From: Devosia yakushimensis | GTDB lineage: Bacteria > Pseudomonadota > Alphaproteobacteria > Rhizobiales > Devosiaceae | Assembly: GCF_030159855.1 (NCBI RefSeq) | Contig: NZ_BSNG01000001.1 | Coordinates: 2,852,001 to 2,916,000 of the forward strand | Direction: 5' to 3' | DNA: 64,000 nucleotides | Shown here: positions 40,840 through 48,995 of the stretch, piece after piece | Layout of the letters: each line of letters starts with the position of its first letter | How positions within the stretch are numbered: position 1 is the first letter of the stretch | The notes under the pieces: model-generated | The model's input: the letters and a program-made list of their open reading frames with translations, nothing else | What the model was told of the DNA's origin: nothing | Database searches by the model: none | Translations under genes and position numbers: made by a program

Positions 40840-42336
40840 TCATTGTTCGCTCAGCAGCTTCTGGATGGCCGCTACCAGGTCACCACGCTTGACCTCGAAC
40901 TGGCCCGGCCTTGCGGCTTTCCATTCGGCGTTGTCGGTGATGGCCTGGGCGGCCTCTTTGCCGGCGATCAGGTCCTTGATCTGGATGATGCCCTGCTCGC
41001 GTTCCTGGCTGCCTTCGATGATGACGGCGGGGGAATTGCGCTTGTCGGCGTAAGAGACTTGCTTGCCGAAATTCTTGGTATTGCCGAGGAACATTTCGGC
41101 GCGGATGCCGGCATTGCGCAGCTCGGCCACCATGGCCTGGTAGGAGGAGGTCTGGTCCTTGTCCATGACGAGGACGACGACGGGCCCAACGGGCTCACTC
41201 GAGGCGATATTGCCGGTGAGCTTGAGCGCGTTGAACAGGCGCGAAACGCCGATGGAAAAGCCGGTGGCGGGCACGGGCTCGCGGCGGAAACGGGAGACCA
41301 GGCCATCGTAGCGGCCACCGCCGCCGACCGAGCCGAAGACGACGTCCTGGCCCTTTTCGTTCTGCACCTTGAAGGTCAGTTCGATCTCGAAAACCGGGCC
41401 GGTGTAATATTCAAGGCCGCGCACGACGGAAGGGTCGAGAATGACGCGACCACCAAAGCCGGCAGCGCTGACCAGGCCGAAAATACTGGCCAGTTCCTGA
41501 ACACCCTGGAGGCCGGTTTCCGAACTGCCGATGAGGCCAGCCAGGGTATTGATGGTGGCAATGACATGGGCATTGCTGCCCTTTTCGACGCCCGTTCCGG
41601 GAACGCCACTTTCGATATAGCCAACCAGGGTCGCGATCTGCGCATCGTCGAGCCCGGCGCCCTTGGTGAAGTCGCCGCTTTCATCCTTGCGCCCTGCCCC
41701 CAGCAGCAGCTTGACGCCCTCGGTGCCGAATTTATCGAGCTTGTCGATGGCGCGAAGCACGATGAGCTTTTGGTCGTCGGAGGTAACGCCGGCGGCCTGC
41801 AGCACGCCATCGAGCACTTTGCGATTGTTGACGCGGACCACATATTTGCCGGCTAGGCCCAGCGCATCCATCACATCGGCCATCATCATGCACATTTCGG
41901 CGTCGGCCTCGGGGCCGGCGGCGCCGACCGTGTCGGCATCGAATTGCATGAATTGGCGGAAGCGGCCCGGGCCGGGCTTTTCGTTGCGGAAGACATAGCC
42001 CTGGCGATAGGAGCGGTAGGGCTTGGGCAGGGTTTCGAAATTTTCGGCGAAATAGCGGGCGAGCGGCGCGGTGAGATCGTAGCGCAGGCTCATCCACTGC
42101 TCGTCATCGTCCTGCAGGGAGAAGACGCCTGCATTGGGGCGGTCGGTATCGGGCAGGAATTTGCCAAGCGTTTCGGTGAGTTCGAGCAGGGGCGTTTCGA
42201 CCGGATCGAAGCCATAGCGCTCATAGACATGCCGGATCTTGTCGATCATGGCGCCGACGGCGGCGATTTCACCGGGGGTACGGTCCTCGAAGCCGCGCGG
42301 CAGGCGCGGGGCGATGAGCTTGGCTTTTTCGGTCAT
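40840..42336 (-). CDS. hisS: Histidine-tRNA ligase (long alphaproteobacterial form)
   Basis: Charges tRNA-His. 498 residues, longer than the about 420 of enterobacterial HisRS. Shows LPRGFEDRTPGEI, motif 2 YRQGYVFRNE and RFRQFMQFDADTVG, the HisA block GLEYYTGPVFE, motif 3 GGGGRYDGL and a C-terminal anticodon domain. Longer HisRS occurs in alphaproteobacteria whose tRNA-His lacks G-1, matching the tRNA at 45945-46021. ATG 42336 is chosen; the ORF extends upstream without conservation. Confidence 0.95.
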   Translation of the reverse strand: MTEKAKLIAPRLPRGFEDRTPGEIAAVGAMIDKIRHVYERYGFDPVETPLLELTETLGKFLPDTDRPNAGVFSLQDDDEQWMSLRYDLTAPLARYFAENFETLPKPYRSYRQGYVFRNEKPGPGRFRQFMQFDADTVGAAGPEADAEMCMMMADVMDALGLAGKYVVRVNNRKVLDGVLQAAGVTSDDQKLIVLRAIDKLDKFGTEGVKLLLGAGRKDESGDFTKGAGLDDAQIATLVGYIESGVPGTGVEKGSNAHVIATINTLAGLIGSSETGLQGVQELASIFGLVSAAGFGGRVILDPSVVRGLEYYTGPVFEIELTFKVQNEKGQDVVFGSVGGGGRYDGLVSRFRREPVPATGFSIGVSRLFNALKLTGNIASSEPVGPVVVLVMDKDQTSSYQAMVAELRNAGIRAEMFLGNTKNFGKQVSYADKRNSPAVIIEGSQEREQGIIQIKDLIAGKEAAQAITDNAEWKAARPGQFEVKRGDLVAAIQKLLSEQ

Positions 42337-42408
42337 TTGGGCAGTCCTTCGGGAACGGGCCGTTGTTAGCGGATCGGGCATGGAGGGGCAACAGGTGAGC
42401 GGGGGATT

Positions 42409-42444
42409 GTGCCCCCTCGCCTTCCGAAGAAAGCGAGGGGGCAC
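42409..42444. terminator. Strong hairpin downstream of the DUF1127-like gene
   Basis: 12-bp perfect stem GTGCCCCCTCGC/GCGAGGGGGCAC around a 12-base loop, immediately after the stop at 42448 (minus strand). There is no U-tract, so it may be a processing or Rho-related site rather than an intrinsic terminator. Confidence 0.5.
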
Positions 42445-42447
42445 GGG

Positions 42448-42717
42448 TTACATGCCCGGTCTCCACAAGGGTGGCGGGATCTGCGGGTTGGCCGCGGGCT
42501 GTTGCAGCCATTGGTCAAAGCCTTCAGCGGGCGGCAGGCCCACATCGGCGCGCAGGCGCGGCGACAGATCGACAGCCTGGCTGATGCGTGGACGGTTCCA
42601 CCAGGCAGCAAAAGCTGCATGCAGAACGGGGATGAGGCCACGCTGATGCACGGCATCGGCGATGGAGAATTCAAGGCGCAGCACGACGCTGCCCTCATTG
42701 AGTGCATTGAACGACAT
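42448..42717 (-). CDS. DUF1127-like small protein
   Basis: 89 residues. The middle resembles the short Arg-rich DUF1127 domain: LHAAFAAWWNRPRI then LSPRLRADVGLPP. The tail is Pro/Trp-rich (PQIPPPLWRPGM). DUF1127 proteins are small alphaproteobacterial regulators, some involved in phosphate and RNA metabolism (family knowledge). A leader ORF and two hairpins precede it. Confidence 0.6.
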   Translation of the reverse strand: MSFNALNEGSVVLRLEFSIADAVHQRGLIPVLHAAFAAWWNRPRISQAVDLSPRLRADVGLPPAEGFDQWLQQPAANPQIPPPLWRPGM

Positions 42718-42805
42718 AGCGATATCCGGCAGCGCAGGAACGCGGACCGGCCTTCTGTGAGTTGAGGAGCGGCGGGAAGGGAGGGAATCGGAGTCGAAAA
42801 AGACC

Positions 42806-42817
42806 CGGTTTCAACCG
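42806..42817 (-). terminator. Attenuator-like stem with U-tract
   Basis: On the minus strand CGGTTGAAACCG is followed after a few bases by TCTTTTTC (complement of 42794-42803). A short stem and interrupted U-run, so weak as a terminator, but its place between the leader ORF and the DUF1127-like gene is suggestive. Confidence 0.35.
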
Positions 42818-42880
42818 ATCACGATGCTGGGTTTGGGAAGTGTCCGCGGCAGAAAAACCGGCGGTGATGAAAAGTGAGCC

Positions 42881-42940
42881 TTAGGCTCGCTTCATGCCCC
42901 ACGCATGTGGGCCCAGATGGAGTTCATGTACAATATTCAT
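42881..42940 (-). CDS. Possible 19-residue leader peptide
   Basis: Begins with ATG after GGGAGGCGC and reads MNIVHELHLGPHAWGMKRA, then TAA. It has three His and one Trp. The stop codon lies inside a hairpin. It is too short to be sure of translation; the good ribosome site and following stems are the support. Confidence 0.4.
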   Translation of the reverse strand: MNIVHELHLGPHAWGMKRA

Positions 42941-43133
42941 GTAGCGCCTCCCTCTGGTTGGCGTTGCGGGACGAATCCGTTCTAGCTCACGGCCCCGTGA
43001 GCCGCAAGCGGGGGTGTGACGGGTTGTCGCGGAAAGCGAGGGGTGTTGCCGATGGGCAACAGGCAAATCGAGGGCGTTCCCTGCACATTTCATTTCGCCA
43101 CGCCATTCCCGCGCGGGAACGAGTGCACAAGGA

Positions 43134-43763
43134 CTATTTCACCGGTCGCTGAAGCGCAGCGCGGGAGGCTTCGACTTCGGGGCGGCAGAAGCAGGTTTCG
43201 ATGTGATCGTTCACCATGCCCATGGACTGCATGAAGGCATAGCAGGTGGTGGGGCCGACGAAATTGAAGCCACGTTTGCGCAAATCCTTGGAGAGGGCGC
43301 GGGAGGCGTCGGTCTGGGCGACGGCGCTGAGGGCGGACCAGGAATAGTCTTCGGCGCGATGGCCAGGCCGGGGCTCGAACTGCCAGATATAGGCGGCGAG
43401 CGAGCCGAACTCCTTTTGAACCTCCAGAGTCCGCCTGGCATTGTTGATGGTGGCAGCGATCTTGCCGCGATGGCGGATAATGCCGGGATCGAGCAGGAGG
43501 CGCTCGATATCGGCCTCGGTCATGGCGGCGACTTTGGCGATGTCGAAGCCATGAAAGACTTCGCGGAAGCGCTCCCGCTTGCGCAGAATGGTGATCCAGG
43601 ACAGGCCGGACTGGAAGCCTTCGAGGCAGATCTTTTCGAAGAGACGTGTATCGGAGGTGACGGGGCGGCCCCATTCGTGATCGTGATAATGGCGATAGAG
43701 GGCATCATCGCCCGGCCAGGGGCAGCGCGGCAGGCCATCGGGGGGCGGGACTTCGACGGTCAT
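43134..43763 (-). CDS. tag: DNA-3-methyladenine glycosylase I
   Basis: Removes 3-methyladenine from DNA. 209 residues: CPWPGDDALYRHYHDHEWG, FEKICLEGFQSGLSW, NARRTLEV, the catalytic-pocket region ALSKDLRKRGFNFVGPTTCYAFMQ split over about 160-185, and the Cys/His zinc ligands with a late HIETCFC. ATG 43763 is the family start; the 72 residues upstream in frame are not conserved. Confidence 0.96.
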   Translation of the reverse strand: MTVEVPPPDGLPRCPWPGDDALYRHYHDHEWGRPVTSDTRLFEKICLEGFQSGLSWITILRKRERFREVFHGFDIAKVAAMTEADIERLLLDPGIIRHRGKIAATINNARRTLEVQKEFGSLAAYIWQFEPRPGHRAEDYSWSALSAVAQTDASRALSKDLRKRGFNFVGPTTCYAFMQSMGMVNDHIETCFCRPEVEASRAALQRPVK

Positions 43764-43969
43764 GGCGGGCTCCACTGATATCGGGCTGGAAAAGCTCGTA
43801 GCGCTGCATGGCGATTCTGGGAATTGCGGCCCCAAGCAGCGGCGAAAATCATCGATTGGCAGATGTCGCGAGTATTGTTGGCGGGGGCGACCCGGATTTG
43901 ACAAACGAAAACGTGAACCGCATCTGCCGCCGGGTAAAAGTTTATTGGCCGGTGGTGGCTTTTTAATAA

Positions 43970-43988
43970 GGAATATCACCGATATTCC
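43970..43988. promoter_or_regulatory. Operator-like palindrome upstream of the TadG-like gene
   Basis: Perfect 8-bp arms GGAATATC/GATATTCC with a 3-base spacer, AT-rich, 45 bases before the start at 44033. Looks like a dimeric repressor site; the regulator is unknown. Confidence 0.4.
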
Positions 43989-44032
43989 CGCTGCTCCGCT
44001 GTGGGGCGACCGATCCCACGGGTGCTAGCGTC

Positions 44033-45925
44033 ATGCGTCCTTTCCTTCGGCTTGTCGCGCGATTTGGCCGCGACGAGAGCGGTGTGTTTGCAATCATGTT
44101 CGGCCTGATGGCCGTGGTGCTGATCGCCATGGGCGGCGCCGTGGTGGATTATGTGCGGCTGGAGCAGACGCGCAATCGCGCACAGATCGCGCTCGATGCG
44201 GCGGCGCTGGCGCTGCAGAAGGAGGCCTTCAGCACCGGCATGACGAGTGCCGTGCTGACCGAGAAGGCCCAGGCGCTGATGGTGGATCGCATAGCCGATA
44301 CCGATATCAGTGCTGAAGTGACCCTGGCGCGCACGGACGCAACCCTGGGATCGCTCTATTTCGAAGCAGAGATGACTGTGCCGACCCTGTTCGTCGGATT
44401 GGTCGGGGTGCACGATCTGAGTGCCAGCATCGTTTCGGAGGTGACGCGCGGTTCGATGGATATCGAGGTGGCTGTGGCGGTTGACCTGACCGGATCGATG
44501 AACGACCCGATCTCCACCTCCAATCAGGGCTCGACCAAGCAAAGCAAGGTGGAGGCGCTCAAGACTGCATTGGGTCAGTTGATCGACATCGTCGTGCAGG
44601 ACGAGCAAACACCGACCTATTCGAAAATGGCGCTGGTGCCTTACTCCATGGCCGTCAATGTTGGCGCCACCTATGCCAATAGCATTCGCGGCACCCCCAA
44701 GGGACCCACTCCGATCACCGCGATCGGCTGGGCCAATGGCACCGGTAAGGCCATCACCGCAGCGACGCAGAAAAGACCAGTCGTTATCACGTCGAACCTG
44801 CATGGTTTCGTCACCGGCGACGTCGTCTATATCAACAATGTCGGCGGCATGACGGAGCTCAATAACAAGATCTTCGTGGTTACCAAGGTCAGCGACAATT
44901 CCTATTCGCTAAATGGCAGCGACGGCCGCAACTACAAAAGCCTCAACAATACCAGTGGAACGGCCACCAAATGCCTTGTCAGCACATGCGAGCTGGTCGT
45001 CACGTCGCCAGAACACGGCCTGACAAGCAATGCCAACGCCTATCTTTCCGGCATTGGCGGCATGTCCAGCCTTAACAACAATGGCGCCGTATCTGGGAGC
45101 AACCTCGCCTGGACGATCGGCGCCGCGACCACCAATACTTTCGTGCTGCCCGGAACGCCAAAAACCAACGGGATCAACTATGGCACTTATAGTTCCGGCG
45201 GGACTGCTGCCTGTGTCCTGCCAGGCTGCAGCTATCATCTGTTCGCCAATTCCTCGGGCAATCTGCGGCGCTTTCCGATCAGCACGTGCATCACCGAGCG
45301 CACGGCCAATGCCTATACGGATGTCCCCACCTCGACCACCCCGCTGGGGATGAACTATCCGGCGACGGGCAATAATCCATGCCTGCCGAATACGGTATTG
45401 CCGCTGACATCGGACAAGACCGCCTTGCACGGCGTGGCCGGCAGCCTGACCGCTGGTGGGTCGACTGCGGGCCATACCGGCGTCGCCTGGGCCTGGTATA
45501 TGGTTTCGCCGAACTTTAACGGCCCCTGGCCGCAGGACAGCCAACCTGCGGGACCGGGCAAGGTCAACATCGTCAAGGCCGTTGTTTTGATGACCGATGG
45601 CGAATTTAACAGCTCCTATTGCAATGGCGTTATCAGCAACAGCTCGACAACCGGTAGCGGCAATGCCAGCGACCAGATCACCTGCGCCCCGCCCAATGGG
45701 AGCTCTTATTCGCAAACACAGTCGCAATGCGACGCCATGAAGCGGGCCGGCATCATCGTCTATACGGTTGGCTTTGCCATCGTGAACTCGCAAAGCGCCA
45801 TCAACCTGATGGCCAATTGCGCGACCGATGCCTCACATGCCTATCAGGCCAATACCGGCCAGCAATTGGCCGATGTGTTCAGCGAAATCGGGCGCAATCT
45901 CGCGGCACTACGCGTCACGAAATAA
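44033..45925 (+). CDS. TadG-like pilus assembly protein with von Willebrand domain and FCCH-like repeats
   Basis: 630 residues. N-terminal TM helix (about 18-40) with the TadE/TadG pseudopilin region (ESGVFAIMFGLMAVV, then DAAALALQKEA), then a vWA domain starting VDLTGSMND (MIDAS Asp151, Thr153, Ser155) and resuming near VLMTDGEFN. Two tandem repeats of about 70 residues (about 249-316, with HGFVTGDVVYINNVGGM, and about 320-396) interrupt the vWA. They resemble the E1-FCCH-type beta domain seen in phage-like proteins. Likely exported and surface-associated. No tad operon is nearby. Confidence 0.8.
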   Translation: MRPFLRLVARFGRDESGVFAIMFGLMAVVLIAMGGAVVDYVRLEQTRNRAQIALDAAALALQKEAFSTGMTSAVLTEKAQALMVDRIADTDISAEVTLARTDATLGSLYFEAEMTVPTLFVGLVGVHDLSASIVSEVTRGSMDIEVAVAVDLTGSMNDPISTSNQGSTKQSKVEALKTALGQLIDIVVQDEQTPTYSKMALVPYSMAVNVGATYANSIRGTPKGPTPITAIGWANGTGKAITAATQKRPVVITSNLHGFVTGDVVYINNVGGMTELNNKIFVVTKVSDNSYSLNGSDGRNYKSLNNTSGTATKCLVSTCELVVTSPEHGLTSNANAYLSGIGGMSSLNNNGAVSGSNLAWTIGAATTNTFVLPGTPKTNGINYGTYSSGGTAACVLPGCSYHLFANSSGNLRRFPISTCITERTANAYTDVPTSTTPLGMNYPATGNNPCLPNTVLPLTSDKTALHGVAGSLTAGGSTAGHTGVAWAWYMVSPNFNGPWPQDSQPAGPGKVNIVKAVVLMTDGEFNSSYCNGVISNSSTTGSGNASDQITCAPPNGSSYSQTQSQCDAMKRAGIIVYTVGFAIVNSQSAINLMANCATDASHAYQANTGQQLADVFSEIGRNLAALRVTK

Positions 45926-45944
45926 CTTTGATTCTGCTGAAAAA

Positions 45945-46021
45945 TGGTACCGCCTCCCCGGATTGAACGGGGGACCTCTAGATCCACAATCTAGCGCTCT
46001 AACCAACTGAGCTAAGGCGGC
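45945..46021 (-). tRNA. tRNA-His (GTG)
   Basis: Cloverleaf on the minus strand: acceptor GCCGCCT/AGGCGGT (1-72 is a G-U pair), D arm GCTC...GAGC, anticodon stem CTAGA/TCTAG with loop TTGTGGA, T arm CCCCG/CGGGG, and encoded A73-CCA. Position -1 is U, so the G-1 found in most bacterial tRNA-His genes is not encoded. Confidence 0.97.
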
Positions 46022-46200
46022 AGGGGGCTTGTCGAGGGATGCCGGAGGGGCGTCCCGAAAGCGGGCGGAACATAGGTCGAGAATTTCTGGATGACAAGCA
46101 CCCTTTTTGCCTCATTCCACCGCCCGACACCGCGCCTTTCCACAACATGATCGTGACGGCCACGAAAACGTGACCATTCGTAAGGTTTTTGCACTTAACC

Positions 46201-48861
46201 ATGGCGATCAAAGCTGCGGGAAGCGTGGCCCGGCTGCTCTGGACCATGGGACACGCGCACTATATTGAAGAAACCGTAAGGACGGTGCGCGCAATTGTGC
46301 CGATCTGGCACAGCAAGAGGCCACCCCTTCTCGACGGAAACTGGCTGTATATGGATGCCGACTGGATCACATCGCCGAGCGCCCGTCGCGTGCTGCAGCA
46401 TGCCGAGGATGCACGTCCGGCCTGGGTCTGGGCGCAGGATGGCCAGGAGCTGATCTGGCAAAACGCAGCCGCCGAGCTGTTTCTGGCGAAACTCAAGAAA
46501 CATGGATTGAAGCGTGCGCCGCTCGCCACCCCGATCAAGGGGCAGGTGGCGCGCAATATCAGGCTGGGCTCGACCGGACGGACCAGCCTGGCCCGCATTC
46601 AGTTTCTGGCGGGCAGCAAGCCGGCCTCGGGCACTTGCGCAACAACCCCGCTGATCTGGCAGGATGGACAGCCGGTGCTGCTGGTGGTTGGCGTCGACCC
46701 GATCGAAGCGGAGGTTCTCGCAGCCGCGGCGGCCGAGAGCCGCCCCGATGAGGGAGCCGAGCCGGCTGCAGAGATACCGCCCGCCAGCGAAGAGACGGTC
46801 GAGAGCGGCGACGCCGACACGGTGGCCGAAATCATCGCCGCGGACGAACATGCCTATGAACAGGAGCTGGCCAATTGGCGTTCGGCCGAGGCGGACGGGC
46901 AGGCGCCGATAGCGGACGACGGCGAGGCTCCGCCCGCGCCAATGCCGCCGGCCGATGATGAGCCCGGGCCGGAATGGCATGAGAGCGACGATAATGCCGG
47001 AGCCGAATCGGTCAGCCGGCTCTCGGCCCTGGTCGACCGGCTGGCGGCGGATGCGGCGCTCTTTACCCCGCTGACATCGGCAGACGATGTCATGTATGCC
47101 AAGCCCGAAGACCCGCCGGCGCCGGCCAGCGGGCAGCTTTATCGCGTGACGGGCCGGGGCTTTACTGGCGAGGCGGGCGCGGAGCCGGACGAAACCGGTT
47201 CGGAAACGCCTGAAAGCGCCGGTTCGGACCCCGAAAGCGTGGCGGCAGCGATTGCCGAAATCGCGCCGCCCTTGCCCGAAGATCCCGAAGCAGTCGAGCG
47301 GGTGTCGCGCTATAATTTCGATGAGCTATCGCGCATTCTCAATGACCGGGTGGGCATTGGCGACGCCGCGCCGGTGACGCCGCCCCCATCGCCGCAACCC
47401 GAGCCGCCGCCGGTGGCAGTGCCGCAACGCGTGGCGGGCGCGCTGATCAATCTGGGCGGAGAAACGCTGGTGCTCAACCGGCTGCCGCTGGGCATATTGG
47501 TGTTCCGCGACCAGCAGGTGCTGTTTGCCAACCGGGCCATCACCGAAATGGTGGGCTATGATTCGGTGGAGCAATTGCGCAATGCGGGCCTGGCCTCGGT
47601 GTTTCCGGCAGCGGGGCCGGATGAGCAGGAGGCTGGGCCAGTCAACCATCTGGTGCAGCGGAATGGCGCGCTGGTGCCGGTGACGGCGCGGTTGCAATCA
47701 ATCTCCTGGCAGGGCCGCCCTGCCCTGATGTTATCGGCTAGCGCCACCGAAGTGCGCACCGGGCACGAGGCGGCGGTGCGCGCCTTTGCCGAGTCTTTCG
47801 CCGAAATGCGGGGCGACGGCTTTTTCGATGCCAACCGGGCCGGGGTGATCAACCTCGCCAGCCCACGGGCGCTCGCCTTGCTGGGCGAAGGCCTGGCCGG
47901 GCGGCCATTGAGCGGGCTGGTGGCCGAGGACGACCTGGCGGCCTTGCGCGAATTTCTCGAGCGGCCGGCCCGCTTTGCCGAGACGGCGCGCCCGAGCCTT
48001 ACCCTGCGCAGCGATGGCGGGGCGGCCGAGATGAGCATTTTCGCGCAAGGACAGGCCGGCATCGTCACGGGCTATTTCGGCTTTGTCAAAGAACGTGGCA
48101 CGACCCCTGCCCGACTTGCGGGGCCGGGGGAACCCGATCCGGCGCTGCTGGCGCGGATCAGCCGGGGCGTGCGGCGGCCGCTTAACACCATTGTCGGCTT
48201 TTCCGACCTGATCCGTGCGCAGGCCTCGGGCGCACTGGGCAATGAGCGCTATGAAGAATATGCGCAGGACATTTCGGCGGCCGGGCAGGAAATCGCCGCA
48301 CTGGTCGACGAGCTGGATGATTATGCGCGGCTGCGTGACGGGCGCTACCTGCCGCAACGCGCCAGCATCGAGCTGACGGGGCTGCTCGAAAGCTGCGTCA
48401 TGCGCATTCGGCAGCAAGCAAGCAATGCCCGCGTCATCGTGCGCAACGCGATTTCCGAGAGCCTGCCACGGGTGACCGCCGACCGCGCCTCGCTGGTCCA
48501 GGCGGTGCTGAACCTATTGGCTTCGGCCATCGACCAGACGCCGACGGGCGGTGCGGTGGTGATTTCGGCGCAGCGCGAGGACGATGGCGGCATTTCCGTG
48601 CATGTGCGGGACAGCTCGACGGCGCCGGTCGATATGGCCGAGCGGTTCGTGGTGTTCCGCGACGGCACCAGCCGGGAAGGCAAGGCGCTGACGCCCGTGC
48701 GTTCCAGCGTGGGGCTGGCGCTGACGCGCTCGCTGCTGTCGGTCAATGGATTTGCGCTGTCGGTGGACCCGGCCGGGGCCACGGGCATGCTGTTTACCCT
48801 GCTGATCCCGGCGGACCTGGTGGACAAGCCGGCACTGCAATCGGAGCAGCCGAGCAGTTAA
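46201..48861 (+). CDS. PAS-containing histidine kinase-like protein, catalytically degenerate
   Basis: 886 residues. A long N-terminal region rich in Pro/Ala/Glu (about 170-400), a PAS domain (about 425-530, LNRLPLGILVFRDQQVLFANRAI split), a linker, then DHp and CA-like domains. The H-box reads ISRGVRRPLNTIVGF, with Arg655 where His is expected. The N-box NLLASAIDQTP has Ser775 in place of the key Asn, and the G1 box reads DSSTAP without its glycines. The layout resembles the PleC/DivJ/PdhS group. Probably a scaffold or allosteric partner. Confidence 0.85.
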   Translation: MAIKAAGSVARLLWTMGHAHYIEETVRTVRAIVPIWHSKRPPLLDGNWLYMDADWITSPSARRVLQHAEDARPAWVWAQDGQELIWQNAAAELFLAKLKKHGLKRAPLATPIKGQVARNIRLGSTGRTSLARIQFLAGSKPASGTCATTPLIWQDGQPVLLVVGVDPIEAEVLAAAAAESRPDEGAEPAAEIPPASEETVESGDADTVAEIIAADEHAYEQELANWRSAEADGQAPIADDGEAPPAPMPPADDEPGPEWHESDDNAGAESVSRLSALVDRLAADAALFTPLTSADDVMYAKPEDPPAPASGQLYRVTGRGFTGEAGAEPDETGSETPESAGSDPESVAAAIAEIAPPLPEDPEAVERVSRYNFDELSRILNDRVGIGDAAPVTPPPSPQPEPPPVAVPQRVAGALINLGGETLVLNRLPLGILVFRDQQVLFANRAITEMVGYDSVEQLRNAGLASVFPAAGPDEQEAGPVNHLVQRNGALVPVTARLQSISWQGRPALMLSASATEVRTGHEAAVRAFAESFAEMRGDGFFDANRAGVINLASPRALALLGEGLAGRPLSGLVAEDDLAALREFLERPARFAETARPSLTLRSDGGAAEMSIFAQGQAGIVTGYFGFVKERGTTPARLAGPGEPDPALLARISRGVRRPLNTIVGFSDLIRAQASGALGNERYEEYAQDISAAGQEIAALVDELDDYARLRDGRYLPQRASIELTGLLESCVMRIRQQASNARVIVRNAISESLPRVTADRASLVQAVLNLLASAIDQTPTGGAVVISAQREDDGGISVHVRDSSTAPVDMAERFVVFRDGTSREGKALTPVRSSVGLALTRSLLSVNGFALSVDPAGATGMLFTLLIPADLVDKPALQSEQPSS

Positions 48862-48938
48862 GCGCCTGATCGTGCATGGCATTTGCTGGCCAGATTTGAA
48901 CCATTCCAATCGGTAAACTCTTGGTTTTGTTGAGTTTA

Positions 48939-48967
48939 TTGACAGACATCGGTTGGCGGCGCACAAC
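48939..48967 (+). promoter_or_regulatory. Possible promoter of the first iron-binding gene
   Basis: TTGACA at 48939-48944 with CACAAC about 17 bases on. The -10 is poor. A similar TTGACA plus ACAAG lies before the paralog, suggesting shared control. Confidence 0.3.
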
Positions 48968-48995
48968 GCCCGCTGCATGCCGATGGAGAGTCCCG

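Larger units (their letters stand above)
42718..43133. other. 416-base region with a leader-like ORF and hairpins
   Basis: No gene of normal length. On the minus strand it contains the 19-codon ORF at 42881-42940, a hairpin GAGCC-TAA-GGCTC overlapping its stop, and a further CGGTT-GA-AACCG stem near 42806-42817 followed by a U-rich stretch. The remainder (42941-43133) has no recognisable feature beyond a GGCCCCGTGAGCC hairpin. Confidence 0.5.

Noticed and set aside
42881..42940. A classical histidine-operon attenuator
   Set aside because: The leader has only three scattered His codons and its next downstream gene is DUF1127-like, not a his biosynthetic gene. Kept only as a generic leader.
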